A DNA stretch of 30,842 bases from CAZRZN01 sp964604565 (GTDB lineage Bacteria > Pseudomonadota > Alphaproteobacteria > Rhodobacterales > Rhodobacteraceae). Made by a program: the position numbers and the translations under genes. The stretch lies in assembly GCA_964604565.1 (NCBI GenBank), contig CAZRZN010000023.1, positions 1 through 30,842 on the forward strand, in the 5' to 3' direction. Every line of letters begins with the position of its first letter. The stretch's first letter is position 1. The notes beneath the pieces were generated by a model. That model saw nothing but the letters and a program-made list of their open reading frames with translations, was not told the origin of the DNA and did not search any database. Positions 14,703 to 25,700 of this stretch are shown piece after piece.

Positions 14703-16397
14703 TCAATCGAACATGCCTGCGACGGCTTTCAGAACGATGTCTGGTTCCTGATAAAGGACCAATTGTCCGGCGTCCTCGACCACCGTCAGTTTGACCCGGT
14801 CCGCATGTCGCGCTGCAAAGTCCCTGACGCTGTCTATTGCCACCACAGGGTCATGTGCGCCGTGGATCAGATGCACGGGCACGGGGGATGCCCTGTCGAA
14901 GGCAGGGGTCCAGTCCTGCACCACAAGTTCGCTGTCGATCGAGAAGGCCGCATTGCCCTGCGCCACGCTGAACCGATAGTCGTTCAGGAACAGGCTCTGA
15001 ATGTCACGATCCTTGAGCAACTCATTGTCCACGGGGGCGTGTTCATACATCGAGGCAAGGAATGTCTCCGCCCCGCCGCTCTTGATCTGTCGAATCCCTG
15101 CGTTGAGGATGAACGGCAGCACCGAGCGCATGTAGCGCGCGGTATAGGCCACCAGACGCTGACGTCGGCTCATGGAATCGAACTGCCGGGTGGACAGGAT
15201 CGGGACGCCACCCGACACGTGCACGATCCCGCGCGCGTCACATGCACAAGCGGCGTCAGCGGTGTAGACGGCACCCGCCATATGGCCCACGACAACCGGC
15301 CGCGTGATGCCCCGACGGTCAAGGATCTCCGCCATGTCCGCTGCCAGCCTCGCCGGAGCCTCTTGGGCAGGACCGAACTGGGGGGACGAGGTCCCGAACG
15401 ATGGGCGGTGCGGACATATGAGGCGAAGATTCAGTGCGTGCAGCCTCTGCCGGAGCCTTGCAATCCCGCCAGTTCCATCGAGCATCCCATGAATGAACAG
15501 GACCGGACGGCCATCGGCGGGCCCGTGCTCCTCAATGGGAAGGTGCCGGCCGGACAACCGTTCACTGGACAGCCGTCCGCTGACCGGGGTGGCCAATGCC
15601 GGGACCGGATCGGGTTTTGGCAGGGTTTCTGCCACGCGCTGCATCGCGTTGATATGCGCGACGAGTTCCGCCTGAGACCGTGTCTGCGTCTTTGACTGGA
15701 TCTTCTTGATCTGTGTGCGCACGGTCGCAACCGATGTCCCGCGCTCTTGAGCGATGGACATGGGGGCCATGCCATCGCTCAAGAGCGCACAGATTGCACA
15801 TTCGCTGTCGCTTAGTCCGTGAGTGTCGACCAGCAGTCGTTCGGTTGTCGCCGTCCAGGGCGAACTGAGTGCGGAGAGCAGTGCGACCGTCTCCGTTTGA
15901 TCGCGGCGAATGGCCTCCGCCCGAAATGCGACCGGTCGCATGCCGTCAGAGGGCGCGATCTGAACAACCGCCGGAGCGGGCGCCGCATCGCTGCCCAAGG
16001 CATGAAGAAAGTGAAAGAGAGTGTCCCGATGTGCCTCTGACATGCCGTGTTCCAGCGCCTGCACGCGCCGCCCCTTGCCGAAACGGCGGTCCGCCTCGAC
16101 GTTCTGCCAAAGGATTTGGCCGGCCTGATTGATCAGCATGCGCGGCCCGCTTTCAGGGATGCGCTCTGGCGTATCGTTCATGCGTTCGATCAGCCGGAGT
16201 GCCAGTTCGAAATGCGCCGCGATCTCCGGATTTGACACCTTCAGATCGCTGAGATGCAGGTCCTCCAGCCCGGACATACGGGCGTCGATCCAAGCGTCCC
16301 AGCGGAGCATGAAGCTGTCGTAGTCCCGGGGATCCAACGCCGTGCGGTAGATCATCTCGACCAGTTTCAGTGCTTGCTTGTCACGATTTTCATTCAA
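14703..16397 (-). CDS. LuxR-type regulator fused to a catalytically degenerate alpha/beta-hydrolase domain
   Basis: 564 residues from the TTG at 16397 (GAGAGGG eight bases upstream). The N-terminal part (about 80-180) looks like a PAS-type sensor (M-L-I-N-Q-A-G-Q-I-L-W-Q-N). A LuxR winged-helix DNA-binding domain follows at about 193-255 (G-L-S-D-S-E-C-A-I-C-A-L-L-S-D-G then T-S-V-A-T-V-R-T-Q-I-K-K-I). Residues about 295-564 are an alpha/beta-hydrolase fold (F-I-H-G-M-L-D at 301-307). The nucleophile elbow reads G-H-M-A-G (371-375), with Met373 in place of Ser. The catalytic His position is Gln545 in E-D-A-G-Q. Only Asp516 (H-G-A-H-D) of the triad remains. The fold probably binds a ligand rather than hydrolyses one. 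A longer frame from another TTG at 16505 is possible but has a poor ribosome site. The divergent position suggests control of the RTX gene. Confidence 0.88.
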   Translation of the reverse strand: MNENRDKQALKLVEMIYRTALDPRDYDSFMLRWDAWIDARMSGLEDLHLSDLKVSNPEIAAHFELALRLIERMNDTPERIPESGPRMLINQAGQILWQNVEADRRFGKGRRVQALEHGMSEAHRDTLFHFLHALGSDAAPAPAVVQIAPSDGMRPVAFRAEAIRRDQTETVALLSALSSPWTATTERLLVDTHGLSDSECAICALLSDGMAPMSIAQERGTSVATVRTQIKKIQSKTQTRSQAELVAHINAMQRVAETLPKPDPVPALATPVSGRLSSERLSGRHLPIEEHGPADGRPVLFIHGMLDGTGGIARLRQRLHALNLRLICPHRPSFGTSSPQFGPAQEAPARLAADMAEILDRRGITRPVVVGHMAGAVYTADAACACDARGIVHVSGGVPILSTRQFDSMSRRQRLVAYTARYMRSVLPFILNAGIRQIKSGGAETFLASMYEHAPVDNELLKDRDIQSLFLNDYRFSVAQGNAAFSIDSELVVQDWTPAFDRASPVPVHLIHGAHDPVVAIDSVRDFAARHADRVKLTVVEDAGQLVLYQEPDIVLKAVAGMFD

Positions 16398-16791
16398 TAT
16401 GCATGCCCTCTCAGCAGGTCGCAGAAGGCATGTGAACCTGCACAAAGGGGAGTAACCCAAATGGTGTATTGGGCCGGAGATCTGTTGAAGCTGCGTTGTT
16501 TTCAATCATTTGGGCCATCTCCACGATTGACATAGATTGCAAACAATTCTTTTCTTAATCAATCTTCTTGCTGCCAATCCGCATTCAGGGGCTCCAGTTG
16601 GTTCGCTTGGGGGCTGCCGCGTGTATTTTATTTATCTCGTTGTTTTGAAGTAATTTTCTGGCCGCCTATGCCCGCCGGGTGGTTTGAGCCGGTGTTCGGG
16701 TCTCAGCAAGGAAAGTCGATGGGGACCGCGTTTTCCAACGCGGATTTCGGAGCATGTCCTCGGGCGGCTCCGGTGGGTGGAGAGTGAGCCG
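16398..16791. promoter_or_regulatory. Divergent promoter region of the regulator and the giant RTX gene
   Basis: 394 bases, the most AT-rich stretch of the window. A perfect TTGACA lies at 16527-16532; the hexamer 17 bases later (TTTTCT) is a poor -10, so the exact promoter is uncertain. Five copies of the pentamer GATTG/CAATC cluster within 78 bases (16503, 16525, 16535, 16560, 16575), two of them 10 bp apart in direct orientation, and the pair TCAATC (16502-16507)/GATTGA (16525-16530) is inverted. These are candidate operator sites for the adjacent LuxR-type protein. Confidence 0.45.
16406..16412 (-). promoter_or_regulatory. Ribosome binding site favouring the TTG start of the LuxR-hydrolase gene
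   Basis: GAGAGGG on the minus strand, eight bases before the TTG at 16397. Both candidate starts upstream of the first in-frame ATG (16355) are TTG, so this site decides between them. Confidence 0.55.
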
Positions 16792-19700
16792 ATGGACCTG
16801 AATGGAACGCCTGAAAACGACACTCTGGAGGGGGGTGCCGAAGACGATACCCTGCGCGGTCTTGCGGGCGACGACCTCCTGCAGGGTTACGGGGCGAACG
16901 ACCTTCTCGAAGGCGGCGAAGGGGACGACACGCTCGAAGGTGGCGAGGGCGCAGACACGCTGGAGGGCGGCGACGGCTGGGATATCCTGAGCGGAGGCAT
17001 CGGGAATGATCTGCTCAATGGGGGGTCCGATTTCGGGTTTGACAGCCTCAGCGGGGACGCCGGCGACGATACCCTCGAGGGAGGCGACGGCAACGATACG
17101 CTGAGCGGCGGTCTGGATGACGATGAACTGTCCGGCGAGGGTGGTGATGACCAACTCTCGGGCGGGGAGGGCGTCGATGTGCTGTCGGGCGGGGACGGCA
17201 ATGATACACTGGCCGGAGACGATGGCGGCGACGTCTTGCGAGGCGACGGAGGTGAAGACCAGCTGTCCGGCGGTGACGGGGACGATCGCCTCGAAGGTGG
17301 CGCGGACGCGGACGAACTCGCCGGCGATGCAGGTTCGGATACGCTGCTGGGCGATGTTGGCGATGACACGTTGTCGGGGGGGCTGGACGACGACACGCTG
17401 GAAGGGGGCGTGGGCGATGACGTCCTGAGCGGCGATGACGGTCTGGACGATCTCTCTGGGGGGGAGGGCGACGACACGCTGCAAGGCGGCACCGGCGCAG
17501 ACAATCTGGACGGTGGCGCGGGCGCGGACAGCCTGGAAGGCGGCGACGAGGACGATACGCTGGACGGCGGGACAGAGAACGACACCCTGCTTGGCGGTGA
17601 CGGTGACGATAGCCTGCGCGGCGGAGATGGCGTTGACAGCCTAGATGGTGGACGGGGCCGTGACGCGCTCGAGGGCGGCGAGGGCAACGATATCCTGTTC
17701 GGTGGTGAGGGCGTCTATGGCGATCTTCTCGACGGCGGTGCGGGCGATGATGCGCTGGATGGTGGCGAGGGGGACGACACCCTGCTGGGTGACATTGGAA
17801 ACGATACTCTTTCGGGCGGCGCGGGGAGCGGCGCCGACAGCATCGAGGGTGGCGCGGGCGAGGACCAGATCGACGGTGGCTCAGGCAACGACACGCTGCT
17901 GGGGGGGGACGATGCGGATACCCTGCTGGGTGGCCTTGGGGACGACAGCCTCGAGGGGGGCGGCGGGGCCGATGTGCTGGACACCGGCGACGGCACCAAT
18001 ACCGCGCGGGGTGGTGCTGACGATGACACGATCACTGGCGGCGATGATGATGACGTCCTCATGGGGGATGGCGGCGCCGACCTGATCGAGGGCGGGTTCG
18101 GCGATGATACGATCGACGGTGGCGACGGCAACGATACGCTGCGCGCGGAATTCGGCGGCGACAGTGTGCTGGGCGGGTTGGGTGACGACCTTATCGAAGG
18201 CGGCTTCGGCGCCCAGATCCTGGAGGGCGGCGCAGGCAACGACACCATCGAGGGCCGGGAAAGCCAGGACACCTTGCGCGGCGATGACGGCGACGATCTG
18301 CTCAGCGGCGACGGCGACCCGGATCTCCTTGAAGGCGGCGCAGGCAATGACACGCTGTTCGGCGGCGATCTGAGCGATACGCTTCTTGGAGAAGACGGAA
18401 ACGACCTCCTTTCCGGCGAAGACGAGGATGACACGCTGTTTGGCGGTATCGGACGCGACACGCTGCATGGTGACGCCGGCAACGATCAACTCTGGGGCGG
18501 TGCGGATGATGATGCGTTGTATGGCGGGATTGGCAATGACTCCCTCTACGGAGAAGAGGGCGACGATATGCTGGCCGGTGATGCCGGGGTCGACAGTCTG
18601 GAGGGCGGTGCCGGCGATGACCAGCTGTCGGGCGGCGGCGACAATGATGAACTGTCGGGCGATGCCGGGGCCGATACACTGTCGGGTGGGGACGGCGACG
18701 ACACGCTGAGCGGCGGCGATGGTGACGACGTATTGGCTGGCGAGACCGGGGATGACGTCCTCGCCGGTGATGACGGCAATGACCTCCTGTCCGGCGGCGC
18801 GTCGGACGACGTTCTCGGCGGCGGGATCGGGGATGATACGTTGCTGGGCGATGACGGTCTCGACATCTTGTCCGGGGATGCGGGCAACGACGTCCTCGAC
18901 GGGGGGCTGGGTCAGGATGTGCTCTCGGGCGGGGCCGGTCTGGACACGCTTTACGGCGGTGAAGACGACGACACGCTGGCCGGTGACGGCGACAACGATC
19001 TTTTGCAGGGCGGCGGCGGATCGGACCGTTTGGAAGGGGGTGACGGAACCGACACGCTGCACGGCGGCGCGGGCTTTGATCGCCTGTTCGGGGGCACCGG
19101 CAACGATCTCTTGCAAGGCGGTCTGGGCGATGACGTCCTTGATGGCGAAGAGGGCGATGACACGCTCCTCGGTGACGAGGGGAACGATATGTTGCGCGGG
19201 GGTGCTGGCAACGACTCCGTGACCGCTGATATCGGGACCGACGCGCTCTATGGCGATGACGGCAATGACAGTCTGTTCGGCAATGATGAGGCCAACATCC
19301 TGTCCGACGGCGATGGCGACGACAGTGTCGTTGCGGGTGGCGGTGACGACTTCATCATCGTCGGTGCGGGATCGGACACGATAGACGGCGGCGATGGCGA
19401 AGAAACCCTGAGCTACGAAGGCAACGGGGTGGATCTGTCGGTCACCGCGGAGCCGGGTGCGGGAGATACTCCGCGCGTCCGTTTAGAAGGAGAGGCGGAC
19501 GGCGGCACGGTTGACGACGTCATCACCAATGTCGAGAATATCGCCCTGACGGACGGCGCAGACACGCTGTCGGTTCTCGACGATGGCGGATCCTCCGGCG
19601 TGCCCCTGTTCGAGATCGATCTGGAAGCGGGACGGGACCTTCTGGATTTCTCGTCAGAGGAGTCGGTCTATTTCTCCACGGGCGTCTTTTTCGAGGATGG

Positions 19701-22700
19701 ACGCGCCTATTCCGCCGATAGCGGGTTGAACGATCAATATTATGAAACGCGCTTGCTTCTGGGATTGCAGGCCCAGAAAGCGCGCGATCTTCTGGACAAC
19801 GAAGCGGCATCGGTCAGGACCAACACCGGTATTCAGTTCCTGAACACGGAAATCGTCTCCCTGACAGACAGCGATGATCGCGGCATCGTCGGTGCGGATA
19901 CCGCAGGTGCGTTCGATGGTCCGGTCGAATTGCAGGGCCTCGACGGGCGCGATGTCCTCTGGGCGACCGACGAGGCCGAGGCGGGAACGATCCTCGACGG
20001 GGGTGACGGCAACGACCTTGTCGTGGCCAATGGCGGCCGCGAAATCGTAACCGCCGGCGGCGCCGGCCGGGACGTCATCATCAACTTCTCCAAGGGCGGT
20101 GAATTGTTCGGGGACGAGCGCACCGGTCTCGTCGTCGGGGAAAACGGTGGTGTCACATCCGTTCCGGAGGATCCGTCGAACGGGGACCATTTCTGGTTCG
20201 CGCCGGAAACCACGATCCTCGATCCGCAGAAGCACGACATCCTGTCCTTTTACGGCGTGCCGCTGACGGGCGGCGACGCGGCCCTGACCTCGGCATCCTT
20301 CTTCCTTGGTGGCGCGAACAGTTTCGTCCTGGACGTGATCAACGCCTTGATCGGCTTCCAGTCCTTCACCACGCCGCTCACGGACGGCTCGACCGGTGTT
20401 TTGCAGCACTTTTACGACACCTGGCTGCCGAACATCGTTTACCTTGCCCTCAATGACGGCGCCATGTCCGTGGTCAACGTCAACAGCGTGTTCTTTGAAA
20501 TCATGCTGGGCGGAAAGACGCCCGGCGATCTCACCGTGGATGGCAAGAACACCAACATGTTCGGGTCCCAGCTTGTTCTGGACATGAATTTCGACATTCC
20601 GGATCTGGGCAACCCTGTCATATGGACTCCGACCTCGGAGGTGGGCGGCGCCCTGGCCTTGGCGCAAAGCGCGGCGAACCAGACCGGCGATCTGGGCATG
20701 CTGTTCAATTTCCCGAGCGCCGTGAGCCTGTTGCTGTCCCTCGCAAACGGCATCGGCGCGAATATTGTCAAGGCAGCCCCGGCCGGGGTCGGGATTTTCA
20801 TCCAGGCGCTCGGCCATTACGCAACCGTGGACGCTGCTTTCTGGATCGCCGGATCGGCGATACGCCTGACAAAAGGCCTGGAATGGGCGGAGGACAAGGA
20901 TCCGCTGGTCATTGACCTGGATGGCGACGGAATAGAGACGATCCGCATGGAGCGGGCAGGCGTCTTCTTTGACCAGAACCTCGATCGCTTTGCCGAAGCG
21001 ACAGGCTGGGTCGGGCCCGATGACGGCTTTCTGGTGCGCGACCTCAACAACAACGACCGCATCGACAACATCAGCGAGATGTTCGGCCAAGAGTTCGGTG
21101 GCGGCTTTGCGCATCTTGCGGAATATGATGATAACTCGGACGGACGGATTGATGCCAGCGATGCGATCTGGTCGGTGCTGCGGATCTGGCGCGATCTGAA
21201 CACCGACGGAGAGACGGACGTCGGCGAACTGCAAAGCCTCGATGACCTGGGCATCCTGTCGTTCGATCTCACGCCGGAACCATTGGACATCACCAACCCG
21301 CAAGGCGCCGATCTGCTATCAAGCGCGGTGGTGGAATTCGACGAAGGTCCGGTGCGCCGGATGTATGAGGCGATCTTCCGCACCGCCCCGACCTACACGG
21401 TCTACGATGGCGAGGACGGGCTGGCGCCATGGCAGAGCGACATCGAAATCGAGAGCAAGGGCTACGGATCGGTAACCGATCTGTCGATCGCCATCGCCAA
21501 CGATCTCGATCTGGGCCGGGTGGTTCAGGACACAGCCGCCAGCATGACGTCGCCGGACATCCTGACGCTGCGCAAGCAGGCGGGTGCGGTGCTGGATTTT
21601 TGGGGGCAGACCCTCGAACGCACCGCCGAATTGACGCCCGTGCTGCTGGGCACCGATGGTGAGGGCAATCCGACCCTTGCCGACTATGGTGTCTATGTCG
21701 AGGACGCAACGGGCGGATACTGGACGCTCAATACCGGAGCGCCGGTGCTGGACGCGGGTGGGGTGGTCATCGACCGGCCCTCCATGCAGGATCTGCTGGC
21801 CCAACCGGGCTGGCAACTGGAACAGACCTGGTCGCCGACCGCGCGCGAGGCGCTGCCCGCGCACCGGGCAGAGGCGCCCTACCTCGTGCGGCTGGTCGAG
21901 GGCCGCGCCATAGTCGATGACTACGGCATCCAGAACGCGGATGGATCCTGGCGCCTGGCAAGCGGGCGCGAGATCGTCGATGGCAACGGTGCCGTGATCG
22001 CCCAGCCCACGGTCGAGGACATTCTGGCGCTGTCGCGTGAGGCGGGGCAGGAATGGCGGGTCGAGGAAATCGGGTTCAACCCCTATGCCGATGTCCCGGT
22101 CGATCAGATCGCCGTGCGGATCACGGATGGTGTCGTGGTCGATTACAGCGTTCAGGTCACCGATCAGGACGGTGAATTCTATGTCTGGGCGCGCAATCTG
22201 GACCGCGCGCTGGAGTTGCAGTTCAAGACGGGCGACAGCCGCGAATTCAACCTGCGCAACTACGCCCTGGACTTTGAGACCCTCAGCGAGGTCGATGTCT
22301 CCGCCGACAGCTTCTACCGCGTCGAACTGATGACACCGGGACAGATGCAGTTTGCCACCTCCGTCGGGGGCATCGACTTCCGCGAGCACATGCTGACCGC
22401 GACACTGGACAACGATACCGGCCTCATCGACTACCGCGTGGTCGAGGGCGGATCCTACACGTCCTCCGACGATCAATACGAATCCGTCATCGATCCGATG
22501 ATCGAGCTGACGGGGCTGATCTTCGAACAGTATTTCATGATGAGCATGCGTCTGTCGGTGCGCATGGCCCTGCAAAGCGGTCTGAGCGATGTCGCGGTGG
22601 GCATCGAATACGATGCGGAAAACGACGCGTTCCGCCCCTCCACGGACCGGGAAATCGCACCCTTCCTGGAGGCGATCTTTGCCGGGGCGCCGGCCAGCAA

Positions 22701-25700
22701 TCTCGACGATGCCGTGACCGATTACCTGACCGAATGGTCGGGACTGCTGACACAGTTCATTCCGGATTACCTGCCGGCGGACCCGGATCTGGTGTTCGAT
22801 CCCGCCGTTCCGGTGGATCAGGCGTTTCTGTTGCAGATGGTCATTGCGGCCTATGAGAACGTGCCGATCGACCTCGACATCTTTGCCGTGGCCAATGCCC
22901 TCGCCGTGGATGAGCGGCGGATCGTGACCCACACCCCCGAAGAGACCGAGCTGACACCCGCCGACGGTGTGACCTACTGGTATCTGTCCGAAGGCAATCA
23001 GCACGTGCGCGGCGGCTATGCGTCGACCGACCAGGTCTTTGACGACCGGACGGAAATCGACATCTATTTCATCGGCGCGAATGCCGGGGATGACGTGATC
23101 TACGACCGCGATCTGGGGGACCGCGACCAACTGCGGTTTGCGCATGTGAAATCAACGGACGTGGACGCCGTCCGCGACGGTGAGGACCTGATCCTTTTCT
23201 ACAATGGCGGGGCGAACAATATCCGCATCACGGATCAGTTTCTTGGTGAACGGAACTTGCTGCTGCCCAACGGCATTCGAACCCAGACCGGTGTCGAGGA
23301 GATCGTCTTTGCCGATGGTGTGGTCTGGAACCGTCCGCGCCTGGCCTTCGAGGTCGTGGACGAGGATCGCGCGGCTCTGGTTGAGGCCGATGCTTACTAT
23401 GGGTCCGGGTCGGCAGATATCCTGTGGGGCGGTCTGGGCAATGATTACATGTCCGGTGGCGCAGGCGGCGACACCTATGTGATCCAGCCGGGAGACGGGC
23501 AGGACGTCATCGACGACGTGGGCGCCTTTTCCTTCGGACCGGTCGAGGCCGGGCTGGATTTCTTGTGGTTCCGTGGGGATGTCACGGAAGAGAACCTGCG
23601 ATTTACCCGCGACGGCGATAGCGCCGACCTGCTGATCACCCTGCTGGACGCAGACGGCAATGCAACCGGTGACACCGTCACTGTCGTGGGCCAGTTTGGC
23701 GGCTTCAGCCTGAACCTCGATCTTTTCAGCGAGGCTGTCGGCTCGGATGTCGGGCTGGAGTACGTGTCGCCGCAGTTGATCGAGAAGATCATCTTCGAGA
23801 ACGGCGGCGCGCTGGAATTCGAGCAGGTGGTTGACCGGGTCATCGCCAACGCCAAGACGGACGGTGACGATGCGATCTATGGCGTCCTCAACTCGAACAC
23901 GCTGGATGGCGGGGCGGGCGATGATTTTCTGACCGGTTTGCAGGGGTTCGATACCTACATTTATGGCCGCGACTACGGGCGCGACGTGATCTTGGACAAG
24001 GATCTGTCTGCCGCGCTTTTTGGGACCAAGGACGACCTGCTCACCTTTGTCGATGACCTGCGCTGGACGGATCTGGAGTTCCTGCGCGACGGGGCCAGCG
24101 ATACGCTGACGCTGCAAGTTGCGGGAACGGATGACGCGGTCATCCTGACCGACTATCTCGAATATATCTTCCTTGTCGGCTTCACCAACCTGATCGAAGA
24201 GATCGAATTCGCCGATGGCACGGTCTGGGATCACTACAAGCTGCTGCAGCATTACGTGACCATCGCCGCGAGCGATGGCGACGACACGATCTACGGGTTC
24301 GAGCATATTCAGGACCGGCTGGATGGGGGACAGGGCAACGACCGGCTCGAAGGACTTGGCGCGAATGACACCTATGTCTACGCGACGGGGTATGGCAACG
24401 ACACGATCTTCGACTATTCGAACGACTACCTGTCGGGTCCGGGCAAGAATGATCTGCTGCACCTCGACGGGATCGCCTCGGGCGATGTCACGATCTCGCG
24501 CACCGCGCTCGACCTGATCTTTACCATCGCGGCCACCGGCGAAAGCGTCACGCTGGAAAACCAGTTCGTGCGGGCCGGGGCGCAGCGTCATGCGGTGGAG
24601 ACATTTGCCTTTTCCGATCTTGATGTCGCGTTCACCGATTTGAACCCGGAAGACATCGACCTTGTCGGCACCGACGCCGGAGAGCTTATAACCGGCTCCA
24701 ACTTCGCCGAGACACTCGACGGGCGCGGGGGCGACGACACGTTGGTGGGGGCCGATGGGGGCGATACCTACCGGTTCGACGTGGGCTATGGCGCTGATGA
24801 AATCATCGACCTGCGCGTGCGGGCCTCATGGGCCGATCGTGAGGGCGTGTTCATCCCGGTCGATGACGTGGTGGTCTTTGGCGACGATATCGACCAGGAC
24901 AACGCGATCTTTACCAAGGACGGCGACGACCTCGTGATATCGGTGGCGGACCGGCCCGGTGACACGCTGCGCATCCGCAACCAGTTCCTTGATCTCGACA
25001 ACGGGGTCGAGCGGTTCGAATTTTCCGACGGATCCTTCCTGCTGATCTCGGATATCGAGGAGCGGCTGAACATCGAGGGCGGCAACCGCGGCGACAACCT
25101 GATCGAAGGCAATCCGACCACGCCCAACACGCTGGACGGACGGCAGGGCGACGATACGCTGATCGGCGGCACGGCGGCGGACCTCTATGCCTTCGGCGCG
25201 GATTACGACTTTGACCGGATCGAGGAAACCGCCGACGTCGCTGGCGTGATCGACCGTGTGCAATTCGGGGCGTCCGTCACCCGTGACGGGCTGCGGTTCA
25301 GCCGCAGTGGGGACGATCTGGTGATCGATCTGGGCAATGGGTCGGACGTGTTGACCATTGTCGGGGGACTCGTTGGAACCGGGATCGAGGTCTTCCGCTT
25401 TGCCGACGGCTCCGAACTGACCCTGTCCGAGATCATCGACGCGATGCTGGCCGGAACCGATGCGAACGAGCGTCTGCAAGGTCTCGACACGCGCGACGAT
25501 ACTCTGTCCGGTGGGGCCGGGTTCGACTTGCTGGAAGGTGGGGAAGGGGACGATACCTACCGCGTGAATGCCGGTGACGGCGCCACGACCATTCGGGACA
25601 CGGGCGGCATCGACCGGCTCGAATTCGGGCTGGGGATCACCCGCGAAACCGTGCTGTTCGAGGTGCTAAACGGCGACCTGATCCTGACGCTTGTCAACAG

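Noticed and set aside
16666..17687. Minus-strand frames rich in Ser-Pro-Pro or Val-Gln-Arg-Val repeats
   Set aside because: Same cause: low-complexity antisense translation of RTX codons. Similar shadows recur through the whole RTX gene.
17881..19116. Long minus-strand frame (411 codons) with regular Val/Ile/Ala-rich repeats
   Set aside because: It is the antisense shadow of the RTX nonapeptide array: the 27-bp repeat lacks stops on the other strand. The sense frame has clear family motifs and a start signal.
16801..19420. CRISPR array or tandem DNA repeat of non-coding type
   Set aside because: The 27-bp periodicity is coding (nonapeptides) with synonymous variation and no conserved spacer-repeat structure.
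19654..21303. 549-codon minus-strand frame opposite the RTX middle domain, and similar ones at 21319-23145, 23152-24591 and 25876-27087
   Set aside because: The sense frame is continuous across all of them and carries recognisable EF-hand and RTX motifs. The antisense products have no family signature.
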